Below are positions 33,697-46,100 of a DNA stretch of 64,000 nucleotides, piece by piece. Both the position numbers and the translations under genes were made by a program. The notes under the pieces are model-generated. The model saw nothing but the letters and a program-made list of their open reading frames with translations. It had not been told where the DNA came from and searched no databases. Origin of the DNA: Hyperoplus lanceolatus (Eukaryota > Chordata > Actinopteri > Uranoscopiformes > Ammodytidae); NCBI GenBank assembly GCA_026929865.2, contig CM049396.1, positions 39,727,001 through 39,791,000 of the forward strand, read 5' to 3'. Position 1 is the first letter of the stretch. The number at the start of each line of letters is the position of its first letter.

Positions 33697-36658
33697 CATA
33701 GATAGTATAATATAATGGATAAAGCATCATGGCCGACCTCAGTTCACCGAGGAGTATCCCTTCTTTCTTGGCGTGTGCGCGCCGCCATCTTGCCAGAGTT
33801 TGCCTCCGCCTCACTTCCTCGTACCAAAAAAGGGCATGTAGCGACGTTGGGGGGAGGGAGATAGTCCCATCTAGCCGAAGTACTGTGACGTACACCCTGT
33901 TAGCAACATTTAGCACGACCGCCAGGAGCTAGGCTAACAACACTCGCTCTACTAGTTAGCCTACCAGTAGACGAGCTCAGCCTCAGTCACGTAATTCCCT
34001 GCCTCCAGTTTGGTCCAACAACTCCAACAGAGCTGAACATATTCTCAATATCACCTCCGAGCACATTAAAAAGCTCGTAGCTGAAACAAATGTCTCCTAG
34101 TGTTGACTAAGGGCTGGACAAGCTGATCTCAATGTATTTGTAATAATATTAATTGTATTTTGGTGTCCAGACTGAAAATGTTATTAACAGTAATACATGA
34201 TAAGGGAGGACACATTCAATCTATAAACAGATGAGAACACTAATTTAATAGCCTATGATTTTGAATATACATATATTATATAAAATATTTAGAGCAGGGT
34301 TTTATGTTAAGGTGCAACAGTTGAATTAAATGATTAAATACACTTTCTATCGCTTCTATACAGCCATCGTTGAAAGCATCCTCACCTCATCCATCAGTCT
34401 GATTTGCCAGGCTTGACTCACTCTCCCGGAAGAAATTAGAGTGCATCAACAGCATCCAAAATTATTGGCACACCCTACCATCCCTTGAATTACTATCCCG
34501 CAAACTGACACTACACATCTCTGATCCCACTCACCCTGCACACTATGCCTTCCAACATTCTAAAATCTGAACGCTGACGATTAAGCATGGCCCTGTTGTA
34601 TTATGTAATGTGCCTTTCTGTATGTTCAATGTAAAGTTGGAACCTGTACCAAGGAGCTGTACTGAAAACAAATTCCACCAGCCTGGCTGTGTGGTCATTA
34701 AAAGTATCTTCATCATCATATCAGAGAATTGACTCTTTTACAAGTCACCAATTACAATATCACTTGAGTAAAAGTAGAACATTATGTTATATTAAAAGTA
34801 CTTATGAAAATGATTTTGCTTGTATGTAAGACTCAAAGATGACCCAGGTAAAGATTAAACAGTGTAGAAGGAAATATTCACATCCTTTACTGAAGTAAAA
34901 GTACAAATACCAAACTGTTAAATTACTCTGTTACAAGTAAAAGTTTTGCATTGAAATTTTAACAGGAGAAGCTATATGAAACATTCTCGGCATATTTTCA
35001 TTAAAAATTACACAAAAATAGTCAAAAGATAATACATTTGGGGCTGTTAAGTTATCAATTAATAAAATTATGTTTTTTTATATAGGCCTAATCAGAGCTA
35101 TGTAATGTTGTAAAACACTTTACTTAAGTTAGGAAAAAATCCCACAAAAAAAAACTTGAAAGATTTTCTACAGAGCAGGAATACTTCTACAAAGACGGAC
35201 AGTGCAGAACAAGATATATCACAACATATCACAATCAATGACAATTATCACAAGCAGATAAGATGAGGATAGTGTGAATGTAGGTTGACTTCAGCTTGCT
35301 GCCAGATGAAGAGCCACACCGTCGCTCTTTCACGTAGAGATCAGGGAGACCAGAGGCACACATTCAGTCCTCCATGTTAACCTGGAAGAGGACAGAGAGA
35401 CAACCACTGAGTCAAACAATACAGAAAGAGTCAGATAAAAGTAATGCACTAGGCAATCAATAATTTTTTTCGGAAAAATAGCGTTTGAAATTGGAATAAA
35501 GGAAGAAACAACAAAAATTGTATATTTATTTTTGAGTTAATGCAGTACGATAACCGTCATAATATCCACGGATAACACAGATGCGGAAACACAGCCACAA
35601 TTGTATATTTAATTTGAGTTTATACGACTGTTATAAAAAAAAATAACCATCGTAGTAACCGTGGAACGGAGCCGGTTTTACGGATGCACATAGCCCCTTC
35701 ATCTATAAACATTATTTTGCGCAAACTTGTGAGCATATATTTTGTCACAAAAGTGTTCCTATGCCATATGTTTAACCCATAGATAGTAAAAGGTTTAACT
35801 GGACCGCTCAGCCCAACTTTTGTTTCTGAACCGATTCCATTACGTGCCCATCTGACCATAAACAGTCGTTAACGGCATGGAGCCTTGAAAAAACCTCGGG
35901 CCTGGGCAGAGACACACCGGCTCCACAAGCATGCAGCCAACATGATTTATGATATGATTTAAACCGATATTCCACACGTATTCAACACAGTACCATGTCC
36001 TTCATAAACTGTAAAACAGCGACCCTCACGGCCCAAACACCGCGATAGTGGCTACTAGCTATTTATTTAGCTGGCATAACAGAGCTAACACTGCCACTGT
36101 GACACTCGCGAAACTAACAGCTTGTAATTGGTTCTATAGGCTACAGTGTACAGTTGTAACATAACAATAATAATTGTAAATACAGTGTTACTCACCGAAA
36201 AAACTGTAAACCACAGTCCTTAATCCATCGTTGGTACAGCCCCAAGCAGCACACGGGATGGAGGAATGAACACACTGCTGTCTTCTGAGTTAGCATGCTA
36301 ACCCTTACAACTAGCCTTCGAGGTTGAGTGAGGGACAGAGGCTAGCTGTCAATCAAGAGGCCACGCCCCTAAAATTCATATATTTTAACTTCCAATAGAA
36401 TAAAAACTAGTCTGCTAGAAAAAAATTCACCCCCCTCAGAGTTGTCATGGAGATATAAACTAAACATACAGACTAGAATGGTTTTTCAATCCAGGCCTGA
36501 AATAGGTTTAATAATGCTGTGAAAACGGCATGTTTAACATTGGAGTCAATAAGAGATGGCTCTCTTCTGCATACAGCCCCCAGTGGCACTTCCGGGTTAC
36601 TACAGTTGTGGTCACTTCCTTATTGGATACTGGTAAAAATCGCTGAGGTTGGGGCTTG
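33697..36658. mobile_element. 3-kb insertion in copy A, 8-bp target duplication
   Basis: GCTAAAAC occurs at 33689-33696 and 36659-36666, and copy B has a single GCTAAAAC-like site (about 46330) with no insert. The inserted DNA begins CATAGATAGTATAATATAAT and ends gaggttggggcttg. The 8-bp duplication suggests hAT-type insertion, although terminal inverted repeats are weak. The element itself contains a LINE 3' relic (34320-34730). Confidence 0.65.
34320..34730 (+). pseudogene. LINE reverse-transcriptase C-terminal relic
   Basis: Translation in broken frames shows FYTAIVESILTSSI, then CINSIQNYWHTLPS and LHISDPTHPAHYAFQHS. These match the C-terminal tail of vertebrate non-LTR reverse transcriptases (the region after the thumb). 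Several frameshifts and stops make it inactive. It lies inside the 3-kb insertion of copy A. Confidence 0.5.
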
Positions 36659-36940
36659 GCTAAAACTAGCTGCTAAATCTATGAAAAGCTAGGAGTCCTC
36701 AAGAGGACTCCTAAGTCACTAAGAGTAAATCACAGACAATCATTTGATGGTGTTTTGGATAGCTGTAAGGGGTTAATTATCTTAGTAAAGCTATATTTAG
36801 AAAGTATAGACACATTTATATTTATTAAATGTATATAATAAAATATTTATTAAGTTCCTTTTCCTGCAGTTGCTTTGGGTTTACGATGCACTGAAAGTTA
36901 CTGTTGGTGTCACGTTTGGGTTTAATTTCCTACTAGAGGC

Positions 36941-37135
36941 CTATATGTGGCGCTTCGCAGCATCTCCTCCGTTCCAGAGGTCCGCCACTGTATAGTTGCG
37001 CGTCCCGCCTTTTTCCTTCCGCATGCACTTTACGATTTCGCCGGCTGTTGTTTCTAAATGGTGAATTTCCCGGTTTGTCGTTGTCTGGCTATTGCTGCAT
37101 AGTCCGCCGTGGAGAGAAATACAGTGAGAGTGCAT
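36941..37135 (-). pseudogene. Accessory-protein-like frame of copy A
   Basis: 64 codons ending ...VADLWNGGDAAKRHI, with GGLCSNSQTTTNREIHHLETTAGEIVKCMRKEK. The frame is the counterpart of 47700-47933 in copy B but is cut upstream by an extra T in a T-run (37160-37165). Lys/Glu-rich segments of this kind occur at the end of the Myb-like second protein of Harbinger elements; that link is tentative. Confidence 0.4.
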
Positions 37136-38354
37136 GGCGTGCAGCTCTTCAATGAGGATATTTTTTCCGATTCAAATCATTGTAAAATTTAAAATGAATA
37201 GACCTATGTGGCGCTATTGTAGGCTAATTGTGAAAGAATGTGTGGGAAACCCTGCAGTAGGCCTATCTTGGTTTCATGTTAAATCAGTGTCACTTGTCAT
37301 TAATTGTATATAAAAACTCTTTACTTTAATACAGTGAAACAATATGGATATCTCCCACAGTGTTTCTATTATAAATTCACTCATTCCCTCTCAGCCAATC
37401 ACTGTAGACATAGAAGGTATGAACATGACATCATCCATAGCAACAGGGTCAACACCGCCCTCTAGTCTTAGTTTAGGAGTTCCTCCCATTCCTTAGTAAA
37501 AGTTGGTTCTATTTCGTTCCTACTGACCGCCAGAGGCGGTGCTTACAGCACTGGATGTTCCATCGCACGCATGCGCAGGTCGAGATCTTTATACCAACAA
37601 AGTCACCTGTGACACCTGGGTGACCCCGGGAATGTCTATATATTCCGGAAGTCACTCGAGGATCTGTTCCTTCTATCTTCTCGCGGACTAGCAGATCGCA
37701 CACATTGTTGTGTGATAATATACCATTAGCTTGTCGCAAGTAGCTCGTACCTAAGGGTTGGTGCTTCGATTTGACTTCGACCACCAAGGGCTGCGACTTG
37801 CATTTCGTTCTACTCGGCCAGTAAGGGGTGAGTAAAGTGTGAAGGCTACGCGTAGCCCGGCTACCGCGGAAGCTAATATCACCTTTCCACCTTGCTTTGA
37901 TTAGATCAGGCGGCGGCTGGGTTCACAGTCGCCGTGTTATTCTTTCGTTCGCACCGTTGCTTGTGTGCTTTTCGCTAAGCCCGGTTGCTAATTGTATGCT
38001 CGAATGTATTGTCTTTCTAGCATTGTTGCACTGTTGATCGGGTGCTAAGTTCGCCTAGACCGGTTGCTTATTTTGATTTAATCGACAGCGAGTGGCTTGG
38101 GGTCCAAGCCGCCGCCACAGTATTCTGTAGCATTGTTGCACCGTGGCTCGGGTGCTGAGTTCGCCTAAAGCGGTTGCATAGGCTACTAATTTGCTCGTCA
38201 AGTGGGCGGCTTCGGGTCAGAAGTCGCTTTCACTGTTGTATTGAGCTGTGTCCCACCAGTCGTGAGCTCTCACCTAAGCCTTGCGTTGCATAGCTTACTT
38301 TACTTTATTGCTTGCCAGTGGATGAGTGCCACACACTACGTGTATAGCCTACAC

Positions 38355-39162
38355 CATCGGTTTTCAAACTGTGGGGGGGGGGCGCGGATGAATATGTAAA
38401 AAAAAGAAAAACTAAAAAAAAATTTTTTTTTTTTTTTTTTTTTTAGTTTTTATTTTTTATACTAAGATCACGGCATAGCTGGACACAAGTTCTTCTGCTT
38501 CGTTCCCCTCACTGCATTTAAATGCATTCAGTAAATTAGAGAAATAGGTCTCGTTAAAGAAAAAGAGCACCAAGCCCAACCCAGAGGACCCTGCATACAT
38601 TTTGTTTATTTTAAATTAATATTTTTATGGAAAATCCATGTGTCCTTCTTCAATAGCTTCTAATTCATCAGACCCAGTGTCTCCAAATTATTTGTTCACA
38701 CAAAATTCCTCATATTTAGCCTCTTAATTGTCCTCTCAAAGTGCACCAGATTCATGCATTTCACTTTAAAAAGGCGAAAAAAAAATCTCCCGGGGGGGCA
38801 TACCCCCGGACCCCCTAGGAGGGTCTGGTTCTCCACTGGCCACTATTCTCCTCCAGCAGGACATTGGAGGCACTAGCGAAAAAACACTGGGTGTGTGACT
38901 GACATTTAACTAGTCAATAATTTGGGCAAGTCTGTCTGCCTATCTTTCTCACTCCGATGCACACACAGTCAGTATTATCCATGCTCAAAGGAAGCAGAAT
39001 TAAAACACTGGATTATGTGTTTAAAAACGCACAAAAATGTTTAGAATGTTTCAAAAACATGTTTAAATTTGTAAAATAATAAAAAAAAAATTGGGGGGGG
39101 GGGCTCCGCTGAAATTTGTTCTCTGAGGGGGGGCTCACTTTCTCACACTTTGAAAACCCCTG
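38355..39162. mobile_element. hAT MITE inserted in the DIRS 5' region
   Basis: A perfect 8-bp duplication GCCTACAC lies at 38347-38354 and 39163-39170. The left terminus CATCGGTTTTCAAACTGTG matches the inverted right terminus CAGGGGTTTTCAAAGTGTG. It is 808 bp long with T-, A- and G-runs and no transposase frame. Confidence 0.88.
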
Positions 39163-39639
39163 GCCTACACTGTATGCTGCGCCGGTGGGCGAGTTAGTTT
39201 CCTAAATCGCCTTCACTGTGTTATTTTAGCCGTGTCACACTGTTGCGCGTGTGTAGGCTGCTGTAGCGTGTCGCCAGTTGGCAGCTTAGTTCACACCGCT
39301 GTGTTTTTTATAGCCGTGTCGCACCGTTGCACGGTAGCTCACGCCTTAGCCTGACTGCATAGGCTACTTAATTTGCTCGCCAGTGAACGTCTTTGCCGTC
39401 ACTGTGTTATTAAGGCGCATTATTGCTTGGGTGTGCTCTCGCCAAAGGCTGAATTGCCTGTAGCCTTCGTTGATTTGCTCTCCAGTGGGCGGCTGGGGTT
39501 ACCAAGAGCCGCTGACACTGCCAGGGGACTACAGATAGAGAATAGCATTTTTGGCTAATTCTAAAATTTTTTAACCCATGTATGATCATATGGTTTATTG
39601 ATTTGCACTGTCCCCTTCTTAAGTAAACTGAATTCAATT

Positions 39640-40620
39640 GAACTGTGTTATTTAGGGGGTCACGGGTGCGCTCTCGTAAAGCTCGATTGCCTAGCCTACT
39701 GTAACTTGCTCGCCAGTGGGCGGCATAGTTTACACCGCCACTTATTCTAGTGGTGTCGCACCGTGGTTCGGTTGCTCTCGTCTGAAGCCCGGTTGCATAC
39801 CTTAATCGGAAGCATATTTTAATTGGCTCGACAGGCCGCATTGTTGCTTGAATGTGCTCTCGCCTAAAGCTTGATTGCCTAGCCTACGGTAACTTGCTCG
39901 CCAGTGGGCGGCATAGTTTTACACCGCCACTGTATTATACTAGCGGTGTCGCACCGATGCTCGGTTGCTCTCGCTTGAAGCCCGGTTGCATACCTTATTC
40001 GGATTACATATTTTAATTGGCTCGACACGTCGCGTTGTTGCTTGGGTGTGCTCTCGCCTAGAGCTCAATTGCCTAGCCTACTGTAACTTGCTCGCCAGTG
40101 GGCGGCATGGTTACACTGCCAATGTACTATTCTAGCGGTGTCGCACCGTGGCTCTGTTGCTCTCGCCTGGGGCCCGGTTGCATGCCTTAGTCGGATGCAT
40201 ATTTTAGCTGGCTCGACTTTTGGCTAAATTCTAGCATGTTTTACTGTAACTTCCTCACCAGTGGGCGTAGTTTTACGCCGCCACTGTATTATTCTAGCGG
40301 TGTCGCCCTTCTTATATGTCCATGGGTGTCGCACCGAGGCTCAGTTGCTCTCGCCTAAAGCCCGGTTGCATACATTGGTTGCTTGCCAGGGAGCGTCTTG
40401 GGTTTCCAAGAGTCGCCTTCACTGTGTTGTTTTAGCTGTCCCACGGTTGTCGTGTCTGTGCAGGCTACTGTAATTTGCTCGCCAGTGGGCGCTATAGTTT
40501 TGCACCGCCGCTGTATTATTCTGGCGGTGTCGCACTGTGGCTCGGTTGCTCTCGCCCGAAGCCCGGTTGCATACCTTAGTCAGATGCATATTTAGTTGGC
40601 TCGACAGTGGGCAGCTTACG
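39640..40620. repeat. Tandem repeats of about 165-225 bp in the DIRS 5' region, 5 copies
   Basis: Phrases such as gctcgccagtgggcggcata, caccgccactgtattattct, gcggtgtcgcaccg and aagcccggttgcata recur in order near 39706, 39894, 40087, 40251 and 40475. Weaker, partial versions appear from 37990 on (tcgcctaaagcggttgcata). The array precedes the coding region. Confidence 0.75.
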
Positions 40621-41939
40621 CATTCATGACCTCCATACAGTGGGGAATGGCCATGACAAGTGCCCTGCAGGTCTCAAGGTTGAGCACCTGAGGGAAGCAA
40701 TGTCAGATAACCCATGCATGAACTGTAGTTTCATGTCTCAGGCACTTAGGTTGCTAGGTAGAGGCTCTTCTACTAGCCTCCAACCAGCTCATGGTACCAG
40801 TGGCAGTGAGTAACCTTGCGGCTGGGCATCCTTCCTACTACAGGGGATGACATGCTGTCCACAGCTGCGTCCTGTAACCTCTTAGAGGTGGGCAGCTCGG
40901 CTAGAGGGTCGGTGTCCGTCCGTGACTCGCCAAGTATGGGGTTAGATGAAGCTCTGGTTTCATCTGCACCCACGAATGCCTTCTTTTCGGCAGGCCCTCA
41001 ATCCTCCGTTTCTGTGTGCCTCCCTCTGAGCCTTATTCCGCAGAGCTCCGTAGATGCTGGCCAGATTTAAGGGGTCTCTCCCATCACACTAGTGACAGCA
41101 GAGCTCTGGCAGCCATGCACAATGCTGATAGTTAGGGCTTGGACTGGTTAGCTCCGATTGAGCCTGCTATAGCATCCCTGGTTGTCTCCCCAGACAAGGC
41201 TCTGAGAGCCGATGTGCGCTGCCTTCGGCCCCAGTGCCGGATTTCAGGCGACCTCCTTACTAGGAGTACGACATTGATGCCTGTGTGGGCCATCTGGGAA
41301 TTTGCTTTCTCACACAGTCCTGGCTCGGTCGCAAACCATACAGGGATCAGGTCACTGACCATGCTGGTCACTCAGCATGGACCCTCAGTGATGCTTCACT
41401 GCAGACTTTGCATTATGACTTAGGGAGCTAGGCAGGTTGACTGTGACGTGGCGCGCCGCCAGTGTTGGCTGGCGCAGTCGTCCCAGTCGGAGGTGTGTCG
41501 ACAGACCCTCCGTTCTCTTCCAGTGATCCCAGGCCAGACGCTCAGCCAGCTGCTTTTCAGGCCCGGTGCGAAGTGTTCAGGTTGACCAGGCTAGACAGTA
41601 GTTGCACGCTGCGACGTGCACCTCTGCCTGATTCCAGGACGGGAACCTCTGTGGTACCCCGTGCCAATAGCTTCAACCACGTTCAGGTGGGCAATCAAGG
41701 GGCCAGTGCTTCTCAGCACATTCTGTACAGCGCCATAACACTGCGCTACAGTTGCATTTCAGGCGCCAGGAGGTCAGCGTCCAGCCTCTGCCCTCCCCCA
41801 GAGTCCTTGGGGGTGCTACTCAATGCTCGGTAGGTTCTACTCAACCGAAGTTCAGGTACCAGGAGGTGGGGCGGGGTCGCCCCGTTCTGGACTAAGACGG
41901 CGGAATCAGTGCCTCATGATTCTTCCTTTCCCCATGCTG

Positions 41940-42700
41940 CGTGTTGCAGGGGTCCTCCAGTCTATCGCTCAGGCGGACTGGGTTGTGTCATAGCCCTGAA
42001 AGATGCTACTTTCAAGTCCCTACTGCCCAATGTCACAGGTGGTCCTCCCCTTTGCATTTCTGGGCAAGGTGTACCAGTTCAGGGTTCTTCCGTTTGGGCC
42101 GTCCCTGGCTCTGCGTATATTAACAGTGTGTGGCAGCATCCCTGCCATCATTACAGCTCAGCTGGTGCTCGACTCGGCGGCCATGCGAGCCTGCCTTTCT
42201 CCGTAGCCCGTAGCTACCGTTCAGCAGCTACTACAGCACTTCATGCAATGGAGGCTGCTGGAGTACAGCCTCTTCCTTCGACTGATAAGTATGCTGACCT
42301 CAGCATTATCTAATTATCATTATCTAAGCTGTCCAAGTTCCAGGTGTCTGGAACACAGCGATAGAAAAGGGCCACCCCCGGGGAGTGGAGACTCCATCCG
42401 GAGGTGGTGGGCATGATTGGGACAAGTATGGCAGGGCAGTGGCATATCTCTTTGCTTCCGAAGAGATGACCCACTGTCCCCCTGGGTCCTCCTAGATGGA
42501 GAGGACCAGTCCCCTAAGGCAGGATGCTCTGGCTAATGCTTGGCCAGTCAGCCTGCTTTATGCATTTCCTACAATTCTTTTGTTACTGACAACACTGGAT
42601 GGGGTCCAGCATTGCAGTTACTGCCTACGTTTGGTGGCTCCACATTGGCCAGGAAGGCCATGGATCCCAGCATTACTAAACTCCTCAAGGAGAGCCTTGG
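41940..42700 (+). pseudogene. DIRS reverse transcriptase/RNase H remnant
   Basis: Fragments in several frames: FAFLGKVYQFRVLPFGPSLA (about 42053-42115, the palm region preceding the catalytic YxDD box), RACLSP, then LLYAFPTILLL and LVAPHWPGRPWIPALL (42559-42682), a conserved stretch after RNase H in vertebrate DIRS. Frameshifts and deletions remove the catalytic YxDD and most of RNase H. The 3' part is interrupted at 42709 by a hAT element and resumes at 44619. Confidence 0.7.
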
Positions 42701-42708
42701 TGCCTTCC

Positions 42709-43138
42709 CAGTGTTTCCCCCACGTTCATGCAGCAGCGGCGCAGCGCCGCCGCTGAATGAACGTGCGCCGCTGCTATAAAAATCCTTCTCCTCCGCATTT
42801 TCTATTTATTTATTTTTTTTGGTACGTAGCTCCTTTTAGAAAATGGGCAGCGCGTAACGTAAATTGCGCAGCATGCGGCACATAATCACGTAGCCGACAT
42901 CAAAGAACAGCGAGTGTGGCAGTTGTTGGCAGTAGTAGCCTACACGGTTGCAAAGTTACATTGATTCTAGCAGCGAGTGAAGCGGAAGAGCGAAGAAAGA
43001 AGGAAAGAGAGAGAGAGTAAGTTGCTAAAATGTGTCGCTACATGACCACCAGTGTTAAAAACCCTCAGCCCTATCGTAATTTTATTTTATTTTATCTAGG
43101 CTATGAACCGCAACCGTGCCGTTTTTCCTCTAGTAGAC

Positions 43139-43170
<32 letters not shown>

Positions 43171-44618
43171 ATTTTCGGGAACTTTGAAAAATTAATCCAT
43201 ACTGTTAGATCCGATGTTGTTCTTTATTGCCATATAAAATCTGTTTTCATCGCGTATTTTAGTTAGGGATTTATGCTAATCGCCTGCATGTGGGCATTAG
43301 CATGAATGCAGGGAAAGGGAAAAAGCCTATGGACTTTTTAAAAGAGCATGAATAGTTTCTATTATGTATAACTTATATTTATTTTATAATTTTCGCATCA
43401 TTTATTGACTCCCAAGACAAAGAATAAGTGTTTAAGCAATAACAAGCTCAATCAATTTGCCTTTTTATGTCATATCAATAAATAATTGTGAGATATTTTT
43501 AGCTTTTTTACTGTCTAATTGATAATTTCCTACATTCAAACGACATCACTGCAGCACACATATTCTGATAGTCCAGGTTGTGACCCAAATAAATGATAGC
43601 TTGACAGCTATGCATTATAGGGGTGATCCAGGCGAACCAAAACATCTCAAAAATGGCTTAGGGCTCAGAGGTTAAAAGGCTGGTACAAGCTCTTAAGGGA
43701 TGCACAATGTATATATACATAGTTAAATAATATATATTACATTTGCAGATGAGTCTAAAAAGCTGGGTGAAAAAGAAAGGCAGACGGGGACAATGGAGGA
43801 GCTGAGGTTAGTAAAGCAAATTAGGGAAGCAAACTTTCAAGCTAATAAGAATTTTCTGTTGGATTTGAATGTATAATATAGGTGATATTATTTGAACATT
43901 ACAAATACATGTATATAGGGTAATTTGAAGGAAACAAATAAGATTTCTAGCATTTCTTACTTGTTGTTTAAGTGCTCAAGTTTATTACAGAAAATACAGG
44001 TAGACCAAGTGAGCGAGGAAAGAGAAGTGACAGAGAAGCAAGGAGAAGAAGAGAGAGAGGGTGCAGTGGTAGATCCTGAGAGGTGTTTTGTCCATGATTG
44101 CAGGAGATTTAATTTTTTATGTAAAAAAAAACAGTGTGTAGTGTTTTGAAAGAAGTGTGTTGGAGAATTTCAAACACAGTGCAAAGCACTTATTGTGTTT
44201 GTAGGGTTGGTGCTTTTGTTTAGGGCATGGTTACAAAAGTCAGAGGTTGTAATGCTTTGGGCATAGCAACCACTATTAGTGTTTAAGCATTAAGCAAAAA
44301 TCTGTAAATAAATTGTGCAAATTATTTTTGCCTTGTGGCATTTTTTGTTTAAATATTAATTTCTATACAAAAATGTCAAAATCTGTAAATGAAGACACAA
44401 AAGGCAAAGTTACAACACCAATAATCCTATCTACAGTAACACACAGGACTGTGTGAATAGGATTTAAGTGCATATTCTCCTCTCAAAGTGCACAAGATTC
44501 ATGGATTCCAATGTACAGGGTACAAAAAAAATTCGGCCGGGGGGGCGTGCCCCCGGACCCCTCTAGAAAGTTTGGGGACCACAGCACCGCTGCTGAAAAA
44601 ATCCTGCGGGAAACACTG
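42709..44618. mobile_element. hAT-like element inserted in the DIRS coding region
   Basis: The left terminus CAGTGTTTCCCCCACG and inverted right terminus CAGTGTTTCCCGCAGG match in their first 11 bases, and CAGCAGCGG follows in both. Flanks share only CTTCC (tgccttcc and cttccagg), so the 8-bp duplication is eroded. A (GT)n tract lies at 43144-43170. There is no complete transposase. Confidence 0.7.
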
Positions 44619-44629
44619 CTTCCAGGGAG

Positions 44630-45740
44630 ACAGGACCTCTGTCTCAGGTAGGCGGACACATGTAGCACCCGAACTCGGGGCGCCTGCAGCTGTGCGTGGG
44701 GCTCCTGGTAGCCAGGACCCACTGTTGACGTATTGCGACCAGTCAGAGGTCCATACCTTTTTAACTTCAGGGGCACTCTCCACTACATGGTGCGATGCAA
44801 ACAGGTGGAAGTTGTTTTCACAGTGGTGCATGGCACATGGCGAAGTCCCATGGACTTGCTCAGTGATAGTGATACTACACTTTCTGCAGTCTGTGTTGGG
44901 CAGCAGGAGAGCTGCTTCCACCCTGTGCGTCTATGTGGCTGCGATATCGGCCGCACATGCAGGGGTGGATAGCCAGACGGTAGGTTCCCACTACCTAGTC
45001 AGGCAGTTTCTGAAGGGAGGCCAGAGGCTTCATTCAGCCACCATGACCCCTGAGGGCACCATCATGGGACTTGCAAGTAGTCCTGAGGGCCTTAGGTCTA
45101 CCCCCGTTTCGGCCGCTGAGTCAGGCAGACCTGACGTGGCTGTCTATGAAGACGGAATTCCTCCATGCCATTGCGACTGCAATCGGTCGGTGAACTCCAT
45201 GCCTCGTCAGTGAGCCAGGCGAGCTTGCTCTGGCATGCAGAAGGGTCAGGAGTGGTGCTCTCGCCAAATCCATCCTTCCTATCCAAACGATTGTCTCCCC
45301 ACCATGTAAACCAATCGATCGAGTTGGCTGCTTTCAATCCCCTGGGCTCACCAGGGGTTGCAGAAAGTATGTCAGACCCACTGTGCCCGGTGCGGGCGCT
45401 TAGGGCATAGGTTGTGGCAACAACCAGCTTGCGTAAGACAAATACCTCTTTGTCTGCTATGGGAGCTGCAGGAAGGGGGCTGCTCTGTCCAAGCAGAGAC
45501 TCTCTCACTGGATTGTGGATCTAGTGTTGAATGCATTTAGAGCACAGAGGCTCCCTGTGCCCTTGGCCGTTAAGTGCCACTACAGGAGTATGGCTACATC
45601 GTGGGTGGCCTTGAAGGACATCTGCTCCGCGGCTACATGGTCCTCATCATGTACGTTTGCGCGGTTCTACAGAGTGAATGTTGCTGCTCCTCATCCGGTG
45701 GCGACGGCTGTCTTGTTGATGGCTGCAAGCCCTTAAGTGG
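44630..45740 (+). pseudogene. DIRS tyrosine recombinase remnant
   Basis: The N-terminal core-binding part runs to about 45020 (TTWCDANRWKLFSQWC, VYVAAISAAHAGVDSQTVGS, then YLVRQFLKGGQRLH). The catalytic part is in pieces: VGELHAS near 45185, where the expected first catalytic Arg appears changed to Ser; LCPVRALRA (about 45380); and HYRSMATSW followed by TFARFYRV (45570-45680), where the nucleophile Tyr (codon 45668-45670) survives but the HxxR box has lost one residue. At least two frameshifts separate the pieces. This enzyme class, instead of an integrase, defines DIRS elements. Confidence 0.75.
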
Positions 45741-45780
45741 TGAGTACTCTTCGTGACCTTTTTGGTATAAGTCATCCAGT

Positions 45781-45860
45781 GGCGGTCAGTAGGAACGAAA
45801 TAGAACGATAGTTATGTATGTAACTACGGTTCTATGAGTTCCGGATGACCGTCAGAGTTC
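45781..45860. repeat. DIRS internal complementary region
   Basis: Positions 45781-45804 are the reverse complement of the element's left end (37508 onward), and 45805-45850 the reverse complement of its right end. The joint between 45804 and 45805 corresponds exactly to base 37508 abutting base 46100. In DIRS elements (established knowledge) this region templates completion of a circular DNA intermediate. Confidence 0.85.
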
Positions 45861-46100
45861 TCTGTCACTCAGACTTCTCAGATACCGCGAGAAGATCCAG
45901 TTGGAACAGATCCTCGAGTGACTTCCGGAATATATAGACATTCCTGGGGTCACCCAGGTGTCACAGGTGACTTTGTTGGTATAAAGATCTCGACCTGCGC
46001 ATGCGCGCGATGGAACATCCAGTGCTGTAAGCACTGGATGTTCCATCCTCTGGCGGTCATCCGGAACTCATAGAACCGTAGTTACATACAAAACTATCGT
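45838..46100. repeat. DIRS right inverted terminal repeat
   Basis: It is the inverse of 37508-37720, sharing tcgagatctttataccaa, gtcacctgtgacacc and tctatatattccgg. Inside it, ggaacatccagtgct-type sequence forms an extra local palindrome at 46012-46050. Confidence 0.8.

Larger units (their letters stand above)
37508..46100 (+). mobile_element. DIRS-type tyrosine-recombinase retrotransposon, decayed
   Basis: It starts tctatttcgttcctactgac and ends ...catacaaaactatcgt. It has inverted terminal repeats (about 37508-37720 against about 45838-46060) and an internal complementary region that joins both termini. There is no target duplication: copy A's target reads ...agttggt then cttatcagc. Recognisable protein remains are reverse transcriptase (about 41940-42340), the post-RNase H segment (about 42530-42700) and a tyrosine recombinase (44630-45740). 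Two hAT elements (38355-39162, 42709-44618) inserted later. All frames are broken, so it is inactive. Confidence 0.85.

Noticed and set aside
41132..41833. Possible capsid-like protein of the DIRS element
   Set aside because: Several 79-123 codon frames exist here but I could not match any to a known DIRS gag, and the region is frame-shifted.
42701..44626. Clean 8-bp target duplication for the hAT at 42709-44618
   Set aside because: Flanks share only CTTCC; termini support the element but the duplication is not convincing.
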